Shown piece by piece: positions 37,465 to 49,800 of a stretch of DNA of 64,000 nucleotides (positions within the stretch are counted from its first letter, which is position 1; each line of letters starts with the position of its first letter). A model generated the notes under the pieces. The model worked only from the letters and a program-made list of their open reading frames with translations, did no database searches and had not been told where the DNA came from. Both the position numbers and the translations under genes were made by a program. Origin of the DNA: Lycorma delicatula (Eukaryota > Arthropoda > Insecta > Hemiptera > Fulgoridae); assembly GCF_047948215.1 (NCBI RefSeq), contig NC_134456.1:66614029-66678028 (forward strand), read 5' to 3'.

Positions 37465-37620
37465 TTTAACCTCCGGGACCAACGTTAGATATTGCTTCAG
37501 AGAATGAGGTGAATGACAATTTTTTTAACATCTGAAAATGCCATGCCTGACAGGGATTCGAACCCGGGACCTCCTGATGAAAGCCCGAAACGCTACAACT
37601 TGGGCCATGGAGGCCGGTAT
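37465..37620 (-). mobile_element. tRNA-derived SINE (family 1) with family-2 tail
   Basis: In the minus orientation the head starts near 37615 with CCGGCCTCCATGGCCCAAG (a damaged A box), then GTTTCGGGCTTTCATCAGG, and then a perfect Pol III B box GGTTCGAATCC at 37554-37564. The sequence CTGTCAGGCATGGCATTTTC follows as in the 22.2-kb copy. The 3' end is different: it runs into CTCTGAAGCAATATCTAACG and GGTCCCGGAGGTTAAAAAAA, the same tail as the family-2 SINEs at 22845 and 50774, ending in an A-rich tract. It is a dispersed copy, not a functional tRNA gene, because the acceptor and anticodon stems cannot be formed convincingly. Confidence 0.85.
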
Positions 37621-40278
37621 ATACCTGTTACTTAATTTTATTTTTAGTTTCAGATTTTTCCTTTATAATAGATTAGCAATATTTATCTAATTACGTAATA
37701 TCTATGAATAACTTTTCTGTAATATTTCATTTTTTTCAGTTTTGCTTGTCGTTTTATTTATTTTCATTTCATTTATTTTTATTATTTCGGCAAATTCGTA
37801 TCTGTTTTAAAAATTCTATGTGAGTGCAACTACAACAGATAGTTTTCTCCAATGCTATGTGATAATAATTGTAATTAATATTTACATCTATGTTTTATTT
37901 AATTAGTTCTTAATCTTATAATTAAATTTTATTTTTTATTGTAAATGAATTTTATTGTAATATTTGAATTTTGGCAGTAAATTTTAATTTCAACTGAAGA
38001 ATTAAAATGGCGTCAATTGCCTATTACTCGCTTTTCAACGTTAGAATGTGTGTGTTATGACTAAGTGGTAAAATACACTAAGAGCAGCAAGGCGTAAAGC
38101 AGATCGACGCCAAGCCCACGTTTTATTCGTTTTCTTGTCGTTGGTGAGAATGGATCGTAGTAGTTTTTTTTTTAAGAAAATGTTTGTATAATGTACGGGT
38201 TATTAACAAGAAAGATGAGAGCAGTACATGAAGTAAATCTAAAGAGAGACGTGCATGGATACAATTTTTCGTCAATAAATAAAAAGTTTCTTCCACGAAG
38301 ATTCAAGAAAATACATTCAATTTTGTTCTTAATAAAATGAAAAATGACATCGAGAGGGAACAAACAAATTAGAAAAAGATTTCTGACGCAGATTTCTACG
38401 ATAGGTTGTTCTATTTTCATATTCTCCACTCTTGACTCCCTTAAATCAAACTGACTTTGTTTCTTATAATTATAACTTCGAAACCATAAAGAGAATAGTA
38501 GCTACATAAATAAATATTTTATTTTAATTAGTACATAATAAGGCAGATCACGATAGAGATCGGTAGATGTGTTAGTAGAGAGCATCTACAACTGTTTCAG
38601 TGTTTATCAGGAAGAGTCACGGAAAATCGTTGTGAAAATTTCATCAGTGTAACAAAAAAAAAAAAAAAAGTGGTCTTGATAATTTTCTATTATAATAAAA
38701 TTTATATTTTCAAGAAAATAGTTACGTGTTTTCTAAATTTAATTTTTCTCAGCTTAACAATTAAGTGATCGATATAAAATTTCATACTTTGGTTTAATAA
38801 TTAAATCATTCATTTATTAATTGTTCATTATTAGGAACGTAAATTGTTATTTAATTAATTTAAATTATATTTACGGATATAAATACAATCTTATTGTTAT
38901 ATGTATTTCTGTGATTTTCAGATGCTTGTGATTCATTAATCACAACCACCGAAAATTAGTACAATTTATAGATTAAAATTTATTGTTATTTTAAATGGAA
39001 GTGTTTAATGTAACTATAATTTAATGAAAATTATTTCTATTTAATTTCTTTAAACTTAACGTTAATTTTATATCATAATGGGATTTTCCTAAAGAACATC
39101 CTGAAACTTATCGTGACTAAACACCTCTTATAGTTTTAACAAATATTTAACTTGCGTTGCCAATAGACTTCTGTTTTGAAATAATCTGTCATATCATTGA
39201 TTGAGAGCTTTTAATAAAATTATTCAAAAACTTAAAAAAAGTTATTTAAGCAAAAAAATTTGTAAACAATTTTTTTTGATGTTACTTAAATTGCTGAGTA
39301 ATGGTAGTATTAATGAATTGATGAAGTGTTTGAAAAATTGTTTTTTTGTCATTACTTAAAAAATATATATTTTTTAGAATAATAAATTTTGTTTCTTAGT
39401 ATAGAACTCTAAAAAAAATATTATTATTATTTTTATTTATATTTTATTTCAATTCAATTCATTTCAATAAACAAAAATAGTTATAATAGTGTAATTTTAA
39501 TTATATCATCATTAGATTTAAATTTTTTTCTTATTAATGTTTGTGTTACCTTAAATAAAGTTTATTCATCAAATATTCTGGATTAAAAAAATCTAAGCTT
39601 GTTTGAGTAATTGAAACTTAGTTGATTTCAATAAACAATTAGATTTTTGGTTAAAATGAATAACCTTCTTCCAAGAATGCTTTCTTATTTAATAAAACAA
39701 ATAAAATTATTTTCAGGCAAGAGTTTCGTTCCAGAGGATGCAGGGTAGAAAATTTCTTTTGAAAATACAATAACTGAAAAATTTTAAATACAATATTGAA
39801 AATTTATAAGTCTACATAACAATGAATATCTAAAAATTTATAACTTTATGATAAGCTAATGTATTTATAAGAGAAGAAAGTAGTCACAAAGTCTTTTACT
39901 GTTGCAAATTTTTTCTGTTAATTTCTGATTAATGAACGTTTACAAGTTGCCCTTTCTAATTCAACTAGTTAGTTGAATTAAAAAACAATGGTGAGTTCAC
40001 CATTGTTTTTCAATATTATTCGATAAGTTAGAAATTATTCATAAAAACTTGTAACTAATTTATAAATGTACAATAATCCCTTAGATGCAGAAAATTATAT
40101 TACAGCATTCAGTATGATTAAGACTAATAAGTGCTGCTTGTTTTCATTGATAATAAATTTAGATAACACCTTTCAAAAACGTAACTTTATTAACATCTAA
40201 TACTTAATTTTTATGTACTAATAAAAACTTATTTGAAAACTCTTAAGACAGTGATTGATGTGTTTTAATCTTATCTTT
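37621..40278. other. A/T-rich stretch, no gene seen
   Basis: A patch at 38010-38160 is slightly G/C-richer (AAGCAGATCGACGCCAAGCC) but has no open frame or motif. The frame at 38172-38429 (minus) has no known domain. The paired hairpins at 39957-40010 are listed separately. Confidence 0.5.
39957..40010. repeat. Two abutting perfect hairpins
   Basis: Hairpin 1 has 10-bp arms TAATTCAACT and its complement with loop AGTT (39957-39980). Hairpin 2 starts at the very next base with 14-bp arms AAAAACAATGGTGA and its complement with a 2-nt loop GT (39981-40010). Both are mismatch-free. The near-zero loop of the second favours cruciform extrusion or an origin by template switching during replication. 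Confidence 0.88.
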
Positions 40279-40775
40279 ACCTTATTTACTTAAATTTACT
40301 TACCTTATTAATTTAAATGTCAGGAAAAGATTTTTGAAAGTATATGTTTGGAGTGTCGCTTTATGTGGAAGTGAAACTTGGACAATCGGAGTATCTGAGA
40401 AGAAAAGATTAGAAGCTTTTGAAATGTGGTGCTATAGGAGAATGTTAAAAATCAGATGGGTGGATAAAGTGACAATGAAGAGGTATTGCGGCAAATAGAT
40501 GAAGAAAGAAGAATTTGGAAAAATATAGTTAAAAGAAGAGACAGTCTTATAGGCCACATACTAAGGCATCTGGAATAGTCGCTTTAATATTGGAAGGACA
40601 GGTAGAAGGAAAAAATTGTGTAGGCAGGCCACGTTTGGAATATGTAAAACAAATTGTTAGGGATGTAGGATGTAGAGGGTATACTGAAATGAAACGACTA
40701 GCACTAGATAGGGAATCTTGGAGAACTGCATCAAACCAGTCAAATGACTGAAGACAAAAAAAAACCTTATTTACT
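40279..40775 (+). mobile_element. 5'-truncated LINE insertion with likely target-site duplication
   Basis: The 12-base word ACCTTATTTACT occurs at 40279-40290 and again at 40764-40775, directly after a nine-base A tract. Between them lies the 3'-terminal coding part of a non-LTR element. A truncated 5' end, a 3' A tract and flanking direct repeats are the mark of target-primed reverse transcription. About 28 bases between the first repeat and the readable coding sequence are unexplained; they may be filler or divergent LINE sequence. Confidence 0.75.
40319..40751 (+). pseudogene. LINE ORF2 C-terminal fragment
   Basis: The first frame reads SVALCGSETWTIGVSEKKR, then EAFEMWCYRRMLKIRWVDKV, a block common at the C-terminus of insect LINE polyproteins. 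A one-base loss near 40472-40475 ends this frame at TAG 40496-40498. The next frame resumes with QIDEERRIWKNIVKRRDS and LIGHILRH. A second indel near 40566-40575 shifts again to EGQVEGKNCVGRPRLEY and the closing ASNQSND before TGA at 40749-40751. The terminal coding sequence runs almost straight into an A tract, so the 3' untranslated region is very short. The clade is not assigned. The RT and endonuclease domains are missing. Confidence 0.88.
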
Positions 40776-43245
40776 CGACCTCTTAAGTATTTATTCCCTG
40801 TAAAACTGAAAAAAAAAAAAATGTTCTAATATATCATTTCATTATTAATTTCTTCACATTAAGATATTTTTTCCAAGTTCTTTAGAACAGTTTATTTTAT
40901 AATTTTTTTCTTTTTTAAAGTCAGTTAAAATTATTATTCGTATTCTGTAAGAATTTCCGATCACATTGCGAGTATCCAAGCAAAGATTTGTCAACAATAA
41001 AATAATCAGTTATTTATCTAATATAGATTTCTCATTTAGAATTTTGTCATTTTATGGATTACATGTGCATTTTTGACGTTTAGTTTTATGTCATAAATGA
41101 CTAATGTTTAAAAAACACGAAACCAATACTTCTTTCACGGCATGGTCAAAATACGGTTACAAGGGAATCTAAAATCTGTGGTAATTATCTGAATTTCCCT
41201 TTTATGTTGTCTTTCTTTTATATTATCACAATAATCAAATTGTGCACATTAACGAAAACCGTGCATATGTTTCCGTGCTATTTTTCTATTTAGCATGAGC
41301 TTTTTTAATGAAATTAACTTCTCTAACAGCACGTACTCAAAATTAATTTTCTAAATTATAATTTAAACTACGAATATACAGAAGTTAAATTAGAGGGTAA
41401 AATTTGGGATGAAATTTTCATATTGGAAGAAACTACAACGGTCATTATATATAGTCTTATGATATGACATCACCTCTTGAGCGGAAAAAATTCCAAGAGA
41501 ATTAAAAACCCGCTAGTTCGCTGTATAATGTGGAAAACGGGAAGATCAAGGTCAATCCGTGTGCAACTTATCATTTGATTCTGTTAAAAAAACACTCCTT
41601 TTCTTTATTTCATATCAAGGATATGGTTAGAGAAAATAAATAGAAAGAATATTCCTACATCTCATTTCTGTTTACTAATAATCCTAAAATGTAATATTTT
41701 ATGACAAATAAATTTCTTATATTTGAGAACCAAACTAATCTTTAATAATGTTGCTACATTTTTTTAAAAATTCCTCATTTCTGTTTTATTTCTACTAAAT
41801 CCATTCAATAAATATTTGCTCCCATAATAATACTATAAATATATATCCTCCATGTATGAATATATAACTATATATATAGGTATGTTACAATTATCCAATT
41901 AAACTTTACAAAAATATTAGATAATATGGTCAGTTTAAGTCATTACTCATTAATAAAAAAAGTTATGCGTTTTTGCAACTTTCTGTTCAAGTCTTATTTT
42001 TTAAATATATTTTTACCTCAATATCATCAAACAACTAGAAAATCTTTACTTTATTATACGCATAAGTCAATCTGAACATTAAGAAGTTTATTTCTTGTGT
42101 TTATAAGAGTTTATTTTGTGATTAAAAGTTTTGCTAATCCTTTATATATTATTGGACGAGATATTATGCTTTTAATTTAAGATTGTCAATTTGAAAATAA
42201 AAAGTGTTTAGATAACGTTCTTTCAAGTACTATGTTAGATTAATATTCTTTGTAATAGGGCTAATTGATAAATTTTTGTGTTATGGTTATTTTCTTGGTA
42301 ATTCAACATTTCTATTTCAACGTATTTCAATGTAATTTTTTATTGTTATACCTAGTAACCGTATTATTTATAAACCTTTCATTACGTTTTCTGTAAGTAC
42401 GGTTAAGTCAAATCTTACACCCCAACATTTTATAACCTGTTACTGTTTTAAAAGCACAGGGTATCAAAAAATAATTGAAAATTTGATCGAGAGTAATTCT
42501 AAATAGGACGATCATACTTTGTCTGTAACTTTTTATGATCTATTTTTGTAGTTACCGAACAGAGACGTCTGTCGATTCCCAAGGCGACTTTTTTTATTAT
42601 TTTCACTATCATTAAAAGACTATAAATGGGATATTTGGAAAAAAAATTAACTCTGGGGAAAAATTGAATTTTAAATCTTATATAAGCAACAGTATGGCAA
42701 AGAATTATCGTTATTAGCTTTTTTAATAACAAGTTTTTTTTTATTAATTAAATTAAGTTTTAAAGAAATTACGATGTATTTACATATATCGTTTTAACAA
42801 CACAGTATTTAAATACAGAATTAGTCGGTGATAATCAATCAGTTATGAAGGAAATCACAAAATCTGTACCAGGTAACGCTATATGTGAGTTTTAGGATAT
42901 ACACAAAGATGTAAGAGTAAAAAATTCATAATGTTTATTAATACTCACATCTAATCTCAACAATTCTAGTCATCTTGTTTGAATGATTGATATTTCTAAT
43001 TTTTCACAAAATATTTTAAGCGGTAGATAACTATGTATTAGGTTTTCTTTTGACAGAGTCATGATAAAATTTAAAACGTAAAATAATATCACTCAGCATG
43101 TACATTAAATATGTCAGGCTACATACAGACTTACATATAAATATAGATAGGCTAGTTATTTTATTTTAAATTTAGTAGCTTTTTTAGTTATTTTAAGTTA
43201 CTAGAATTATTCACATGAAAGATATTAAACTACGTGGGAGATATC
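40776..43245. other. A/T-rich stretch, no gene seen
   Basis: No domain or repeat copy is recognised on either strand. The minus-strand frame at 42499-42732 is A/T-driven and lacks motifs. Confidence 0.5.
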
Positions 43246-43301
43246 AGGAAATTCTATAAAAAAGATTATGTATATACATAATCTTTTTTATAGAATTTCC
43301 T
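43246..43301. repeat. 56-bp perfect palindrome
   Basis: Two 28-base arms (43246-43273 and 43274-43301) are exact reverse complements with no spacer and the centre GTATATAC. Right after it, AGAATTTCCTAATTTTATAG repeats part of the right arm with a small change, as if replication had slipped there. Long spacer-free palindromes are normally unstable, so this one is either recent or an element tip. No gene adjoins it. Confidence 0.92.
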
Positions 43302-43977
43302 AAGAGAATTTCCTAATTTTATAGAATAATAATAAGAGTTACATGTCAAATATATATCATTAATAATTAACCTTTATATTTCGATTCCTTTCACTTATAT
43401 TAATTTCAAAACACCTTATAATAAATATATATTTTTTATGAAATTTAGGGAATCTATTTCAATCTTCGAATAATTATAATCAGGAAATTAATACATAGAT
43501 CATAAATTTGATTGTGTGCTGTTCCTAGTGATAAAGCTGTGTTTCTAATGTTATTAATGGCATATTATCTCGAACAGAATGAGAAGATAGCTAACCTCGA
43601 TTTATTTCGCAAAAAACCACTCATAAGATGAAGTAGTTAAACATTTTATTTATGAGTCTCTTTGTGCGGGAAAATGTAATAATTACATTTTATATGCTGT
43701 AATATAACTATTGCATCATAAATTTTAAGAATATATTAACTTAACAAATTTTATCTAATTTTAAGCATAATTTATTGAACCACTTTGAATACTATTAACT
43801 TTATAATATCGAAATAAATATTGAAGATAAATATAAATATTTATTATACAGTTATTACAAAAGTGAATTTTTTTTTTATAACATCGTTCTAAATAATCAT
43901 ATCCTATGTATTGCAAACAAACGAAACTAGCTCGTTATTACATAACTATAATTTATATATATATATGTATATATAGT
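43302..43977. other. A/T-rich stretch, no gene seen
   Basis: Filler between the palindrome and a dispersed element. A TATATA/TGTATATATAG run near 43955-43975 touches the left end of the element and may be its insertion site. Confidence 0.5.
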
Positions 43978-44665
43978 CTTCCTTGTACGAAGTAAAGGAA
44001 GTATTGTGATCGCGAAAAATTTCGGTTTTCAGATTTCAACAGAAATATCCATTTTGACCATCCCTGAATTCATTTTGACTAGTTCCGGCGTAACGTCTGT
44101 AACATACGTACGTACATATGTATATCGTATAACTAACACAAACAATTAGCCGTAGGATGTTGAAATTTTGGATTTAGGACTGTTGTAACATTTAATTGTG
44201 TAATGAAAAGGGGATGTGCTTTTGATTGTAATCGACTGAACCAAAAGTGTCCAAAATCCAATACATTTGGATTTTGAACTTTTTTTTAATTACAGTAGTA
44301 AGCCCTCATTGACAGATTTTCAACGATGTATCAGAAGTTGTACTTATTTTCATTGGTTCCAGAGTTATAGCCAAATAAAATATGAATTAATGAAATATTT
44401 TGATCTTACAAAGGGAAGACACATAGATTCCAATCAGACTTCATCTCCTTTTTTTAAACATTTTTTTCAAATTTAAATGTAATGATCTATTAATAATTAT
44501 TGTACAAACGTTTTACAATAAATAATTCATTAATAACAAAAAAATATCAGAAGTTATTAATGAAAATTTTATGTACCTATCAATTAAATAATGTGTAGCC
44601 TATATGTAATTTAATAGGCGTACAAGGAAGTAATGTGGTGTCCACATCAAATATTTTTGATGTCA
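43978..44665 (+). mobile_element. Dispersed inverted-end repeat, copy C (most complete)
   Basis: Reference copy of the four-member family. The left end holds CTTCCTTGTACG at 43978-43989 and the right part holds its exact reverse complement CGTACAAGGAAG at 44619-44630. Conserved sequence goes on past the right repeat through TAATGTGGTGTCCACATCA, itself able to form a small hairpin (TGTGG/CCACA). Internal landmarks in order are ATTGTGATCGCGAAAAATTT, CATTTTGACCATCCC, an ACATACGTACGTACATATGT run, GGACTGTTGTAACATTTA, TAATCGACTGAACC, and a tRNA-like B box now damaged (AGATTCCAATCAG near 44425) followed by CTTCATCTCC and a T run. The open frame at 44267-44476 is incidental. No transposase is encoded. 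It could be a MITE-like DNA element, a Helitron-like element or a composite carrying a SINE piece. Confidence 0.75.
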
Positions 44666-46787
44666 TACAAAAGAATGCCAGAATTGATTTTTTTTAAATT
44701 TGCAAGATGAATCCTGAATTAACTATTAGATCTATATTTCTACTTGACTAAGAAGAACGCTTGTCTTTTTTTTTTAAATTCTTCTTTTGTTAAAAAAATT
44801 AAATAAAACTACTGTTTAAGGCTGTCAAATACCAAGCCTGTCATATGTGTTTAAAGTCTAAAACTTCAAGAACGCACTTTATGTGTATTACATTTGTTCA
44901 ATGTAAGAAAAACATAACGAGCAAAATTTTGATTTTTCATACGATAAAGAGGTATGTTTAGGTAACTGCGTTATTAAAATGAAGTATAGATGGAGAAATA
45001 TGTCTACGTACCACATCTGTTTATGTATTTTTATATTTTATTTAATATAATTAAATTTCTGTTTTTAGTTAAATTTTCATTAAAATTTTACATCAAATCC
45101 TTGAAAATAGCAGTATCCATCTTTTTTTTTCGCTGAGTAGTATGAATTATTTTAAAAACTTTTTAAGTCTATCATTATTACACTGAAATAACATCATGAA
45201 GTCATGGACGTTTCATTTAATAAGTAATAACTAAGTATACTTTCGTGAATGTTCCGTAATTTGGGCCTAGGTCATGAAATTCGATTATTTAACTGTAGAT
45301 TGTTTTTTACACGCTCTATCACAACTAAAACCTTTTTGTTTATTTTTTTTAATGAACTTTTATTCTGATGTATATGTTTTCGCGTTAAAGAATCACGTAA
45401 AATCAATTTAATTTTCTTTTAATTAAGATTTATAAATATATATTTATTTAATAATAATAAGTTGTTAAAATTGATACTTATTCATCAGGAGAGAAGTCTT
45501 ATTATGAAATATTATTTAATATCTAAAAAAATATTTCAAATAATTACATTACAATAATATTTTTTTATTAACATTCAAAATTACGATTTTGTTTTATTAT
45601 TTTTTTCTTACATTCTACCATGTTAACAACCTTGACCTCTCTAATAAAAATAAGTACCTTATCCCTACTAATATTATCACGTTAAACTAATTTAAAATAT
45701 CAAACTTATTATAGTAGAAAGGATGACAAAAGATAAAATATAATTATTTTTTTTAAACGTTTCACCGTTACGAATTAGGCACAATAAACCTGCTATAATT
45801 GTAAAAAATAAATCGTCTATAATTATATATGTAGTAGTAATAAATAATTCTTATATTAAGCATTGGTATTGGCGTTTGAATTTAATCCATTTTCTGTGGA
45901 TTCTTTACTGTAAAAATACTTTTCGAAAATACTTCTTAACTGAGTGGTTTATAAAACTGATAAATTTGATTAATAAAGTTTGGTCTTTTGTTTCCTTTTC
46001 CACTTATTTTAATAGGTCTAAAAAACTTTTTTTCCAACGTTAAACAGTGCAATTAGACTATTTAATTGCATACTGAAGTTCATTACATAACTAGTTTCTG
46101 TGGTAAGAGCACAGTAAAAATGTCCACTTACTAGGTATAATTTTATCACCGGCTTATTGAAAACGATAAACTACTTTGGTTATTACATTTCCTATTAAGT
46201 TTGGTATGAGATACTTGTTTTTCTTCTTTGATACTTTTTAAAGATATTTTTATAATCGAATTAAACAGATTAGTGCACTCAACTAAATTATAGAACTACT
46301 CTGCATGAGAAATCCTATCTGATGGGATTGTTTAAAATCCTTTTTGTTTATAATATGTTTTTTTTTCACCCCCAGCTCAACTTATTTATAAAATTCTAAA
46401 TTATCGTTTGGTAATGTCAATTATATACTGGTATTTGAAATTATGTTGGGTGATTCTTATTTAAACTAGGGTTCACGATATTCAATGTTAAAACTTAATT
46501 GCAACAGACTGTTACGCCTTCTACATGAAATGGCAAGCACGCAACTACACTGCCTGAAATTCCTTTTTTACATTATGTGTTTATATAATAAATCAATATC
46601 AATATAAATAAAAAAGATTTCCTGCTCAAAATTTTTATTTTACATTTCCATAGAGTTTTAAAATTACTAGATTTTTGCTTTCACATTTGCCTCTATTTTT
46701 CCTTTTTTAATTTTGAATAAGACTCCAATCTTTGGGCATCTTATTTCTTATTTTTTGTAAATTTTGTATAACCTTGATTGTGACATC

Positions 46788-46868
46788 CATACTTTATATT
46801 CATAGGTATTATTATACCTGTGAATATAAGTATGATATATACCTTATACCTATGAATATAGGTATAAG
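46788..46868. repeat. Nested inverted repeats built on one 12-base word
   Basis: The word CCTATGAATATA and near-copies of it occur three times in alternating orientation. They form an imperfect hairpin (about 46788-46808 with 46815-46834, one mismatch and one indel) and a perfect one (CTTATACCTAT at 46843-46853 with its complement at 46858-46868, loop GAAT). Confidence 0.75.
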
Positions 46869-49800
46869 ATATGTAGATATTCTTAAATTATGCCTAAATT
46901 TTCACAGATTTGTTAGCAAATTTCAATTTTTTTGACAGTTGGAATTCAATTAAGGAAGTCAAAATTTCTCTCGGTTGGACGGCCCAAGCAGTTAAGTAGG
47001 TTCTTTACCCACACTTTCATTGAGATGCATTACGCCCTAGCAGCTCTACAGGCAGGTAAGCTTATGAAACGTAACTAATTATTTTAAAAACGAATAAGTG
47101 TTGAACCGTTGTGATCAGTAGAGAACGTTTTGCATAAAATATGGTAGACTTTACTTCATATGGTGTTTATCGGTATTGCCAAAGTTGACCGTGATTTGAT
47201 ATTAAATAAATCGAACCATTGAAAGGTAAATTAAAATGGAATGGTGTAATTAGTGTAATACTACAATAGCAGGTTGCTTTTAGGATACCTGACTTTATAA
47301 CTCCACTGGCTATTAAAGTTTTGATATAATTAATTTTAAGTCAAGTAATATCTTTCCTTTCATAACAAACCAAATTTCAAAAACTATATTCAAACCTACC
47401 GGCACGGGAAGGAAGGTTCTGTGTTTGGCTGTCAATAACACCCGTGGTTATTTATGGTTTGGTTATTTATATCCGTGTACTACATAACGGCTGGATAAAT
47501 GTTCATAAAATATGCATTAATTTGTCCCAGCCAAAGTAATTTAGATAAAGAGTAAATAACAAATTGAAAAAAGAAAAAAATTTTAAAACAGCTTATTTGT
47601 TGTAAATTAATATTTTTCTTAATTCAAACAAGTTACCTAATAATCGTAAAACAAAATTTATACTCGTTTTAAGAAACCTTAAAAAAGGTTTTTGATAAGT
47701 TATATATGTTACGTGCCGTTTCTTGTTAGTGTTTTTTACTATTTTTTGTTTGATATTGTTTTAGTTTTAGATACTTTTTTTGTTTTAACGCTATTACTGT
47801 TTATTTATTACTATTTGGCGTTGTTTTCATTTGTTCGTTTTTCTACTTGTGTTTTTTGTTTGTAAAAAAACATCGAGTACGAGTTGAACCATATGATGAC
47901 ATGCTTTTGAGATAATGAGTGTGTATTGGACCTTACTTGTTATAAATTTATTGAATTTTTTTAACTTGTAATTTTTTTTAAATAACTTATAAATTGTACA
48001 GTTCCTGTTTAATTTAGTGAAATTTAATTGTGTTGAAGGAGATTTAAGTGTATATAATATGAATTTAGTGTTTGTAACCTGTTTCACGGTCTTATCTTTT
48101 ACGGCGTAAGCTCATTAATTAATCCTGATACTGCCAAAAATACTGAACAACTTCTGATACCTAGTTCGGTCTTTCCAGATTATATATTTGGATTTTTTTA
48201 ATACAATGACCGAATAGATGTTAAAGTGAAATTAATTAAAATTATCATGTAATAAATTTGTTTCTTTTTAAAATTTATTTCCAATTAATTTACATTTTTA
48301 ACATAACTAAGTACACAAGTATCTTTTTTATTAATAAAATGTTATTTCTGTTACGTGATATACTTATTTAATTTTTTTTTTTTTATTCGGCGTCACTGAA
48401 AGATTTTATGACTTCTTTTTTTTTTGCACAAACCTATACTAGAATTTGATTGAGGATTTAAATAAACCCATTAATTGTGCTGTGTTCTTGCGAGTAGTGG
48501 AAGTTATGAGTGTGAAATAAATTCAGAATATTGATAAAAGATATTGATATATGTTAAAAGATATTATATGTATTACATAAATAGTATAAAATAATGTTTT
48601 TTTAGGTACATTTAATGATATCTTTTAATACCTGAAAAATTTAGCCCGTTTGATTTTATACTAATAGAAAAATAATAATTCACGTCAAAAGAATAATAAA
48701 GGTAATCTCCAAATTTATCAGTTAGGAAAATAGTGCAATTTTAAGGTTTTCAAAAGCTGAGAAAATTTATTAATGCCGTTGAAGGATTTTTTCAGTTTTA
48801 TGATGGTTATATTACCTCACAATAGGAAGCAAATCAATTTTTTTTTTCTTATTACCACTTTCCATCCAATAGTTAACTTTCTATCACCAAAAATATGTTA
48901 CAATTATCAAGGGTATTTTTAAAAAGAAAACAAAGTTTTTTTATATTTGATTTTGCGTCTTTTAGCATAACAGCTATATTATATGTTGATCACTTAATAA
49001 ACTAGTAGGCTATTAAATCCCTGTTAAAAAATTATTTACAATTTTAAATAACGTTATTAATTAAATGAGTGAAACTTCTATACATAAACAACTTTTATAA
49101 TAACCATATGGTTTTTATGAAATGTATGGACAGTGCATAACTTAAGCTGACAAGTTTACGTAGGTTTGATAAATTGATTAAGAATACTTCTATATTTAGT
49201 TTATTAACGCGAATAGGGATTGTACAGAGTAAAAAAACGTGTATTTGTTTAGATAATATTCATCAGATGGACTAAACGATATATCTGACATACTCCCCAG
49301 ACCTATGCACGTGTCAATGACAGTATTATCAAAAATTTTAGAAACTAATGTTCCTCAAACACTACAGGAAATTTACTATGAATAATAATTACTTGTTTGT
49401 GTTTTGCTTTTTGTTTTCATCGATCGGAATAAAATTATCGATTTAAATATATGTATATATATTTTTTTAAATAACAAGCTGAAATGCATTTGATTTAAAA
49501 ATCCGTAATCAGGACAGATGTACAATTTAAAAATATGAGATTTATATTAACCCTGTTGTGAGGTGGATCGCTTGAACATCTGTATACCATTTAATTTATG
49601 TTCATGTATTAGATTTCTCACAATGTTTTTAAAAAACAATATACAACTTCCGATAGAAATTTTCGTAATTTTTCATAGCTTTTAAAATTCTGTTCATTAT
49701 GATTAAAATTGGTTTCATGGATTTAAAAATAGAAAACACAAGCAAAATTTTCTTTCGTATACTTTAAACTGAATAATTTCATGCACGGTGTCGTTAGGTA

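Noticed and set aside
37540..37620. A tRNA-like sequence on the minus strand, considered as a tRNA gene.
   Set aside because: The A box is damaged, the stems do not pair well, and the sequence continues into a SINE body and A-rich tail shared with other copies.
43978..44630. Calling the element a classical MITE from its 12-bp inverted repeats.
   Set aside because: Conserved sequence continues past the right repeat and no target-site duplication is visible, so the repeats may not be the true ends.
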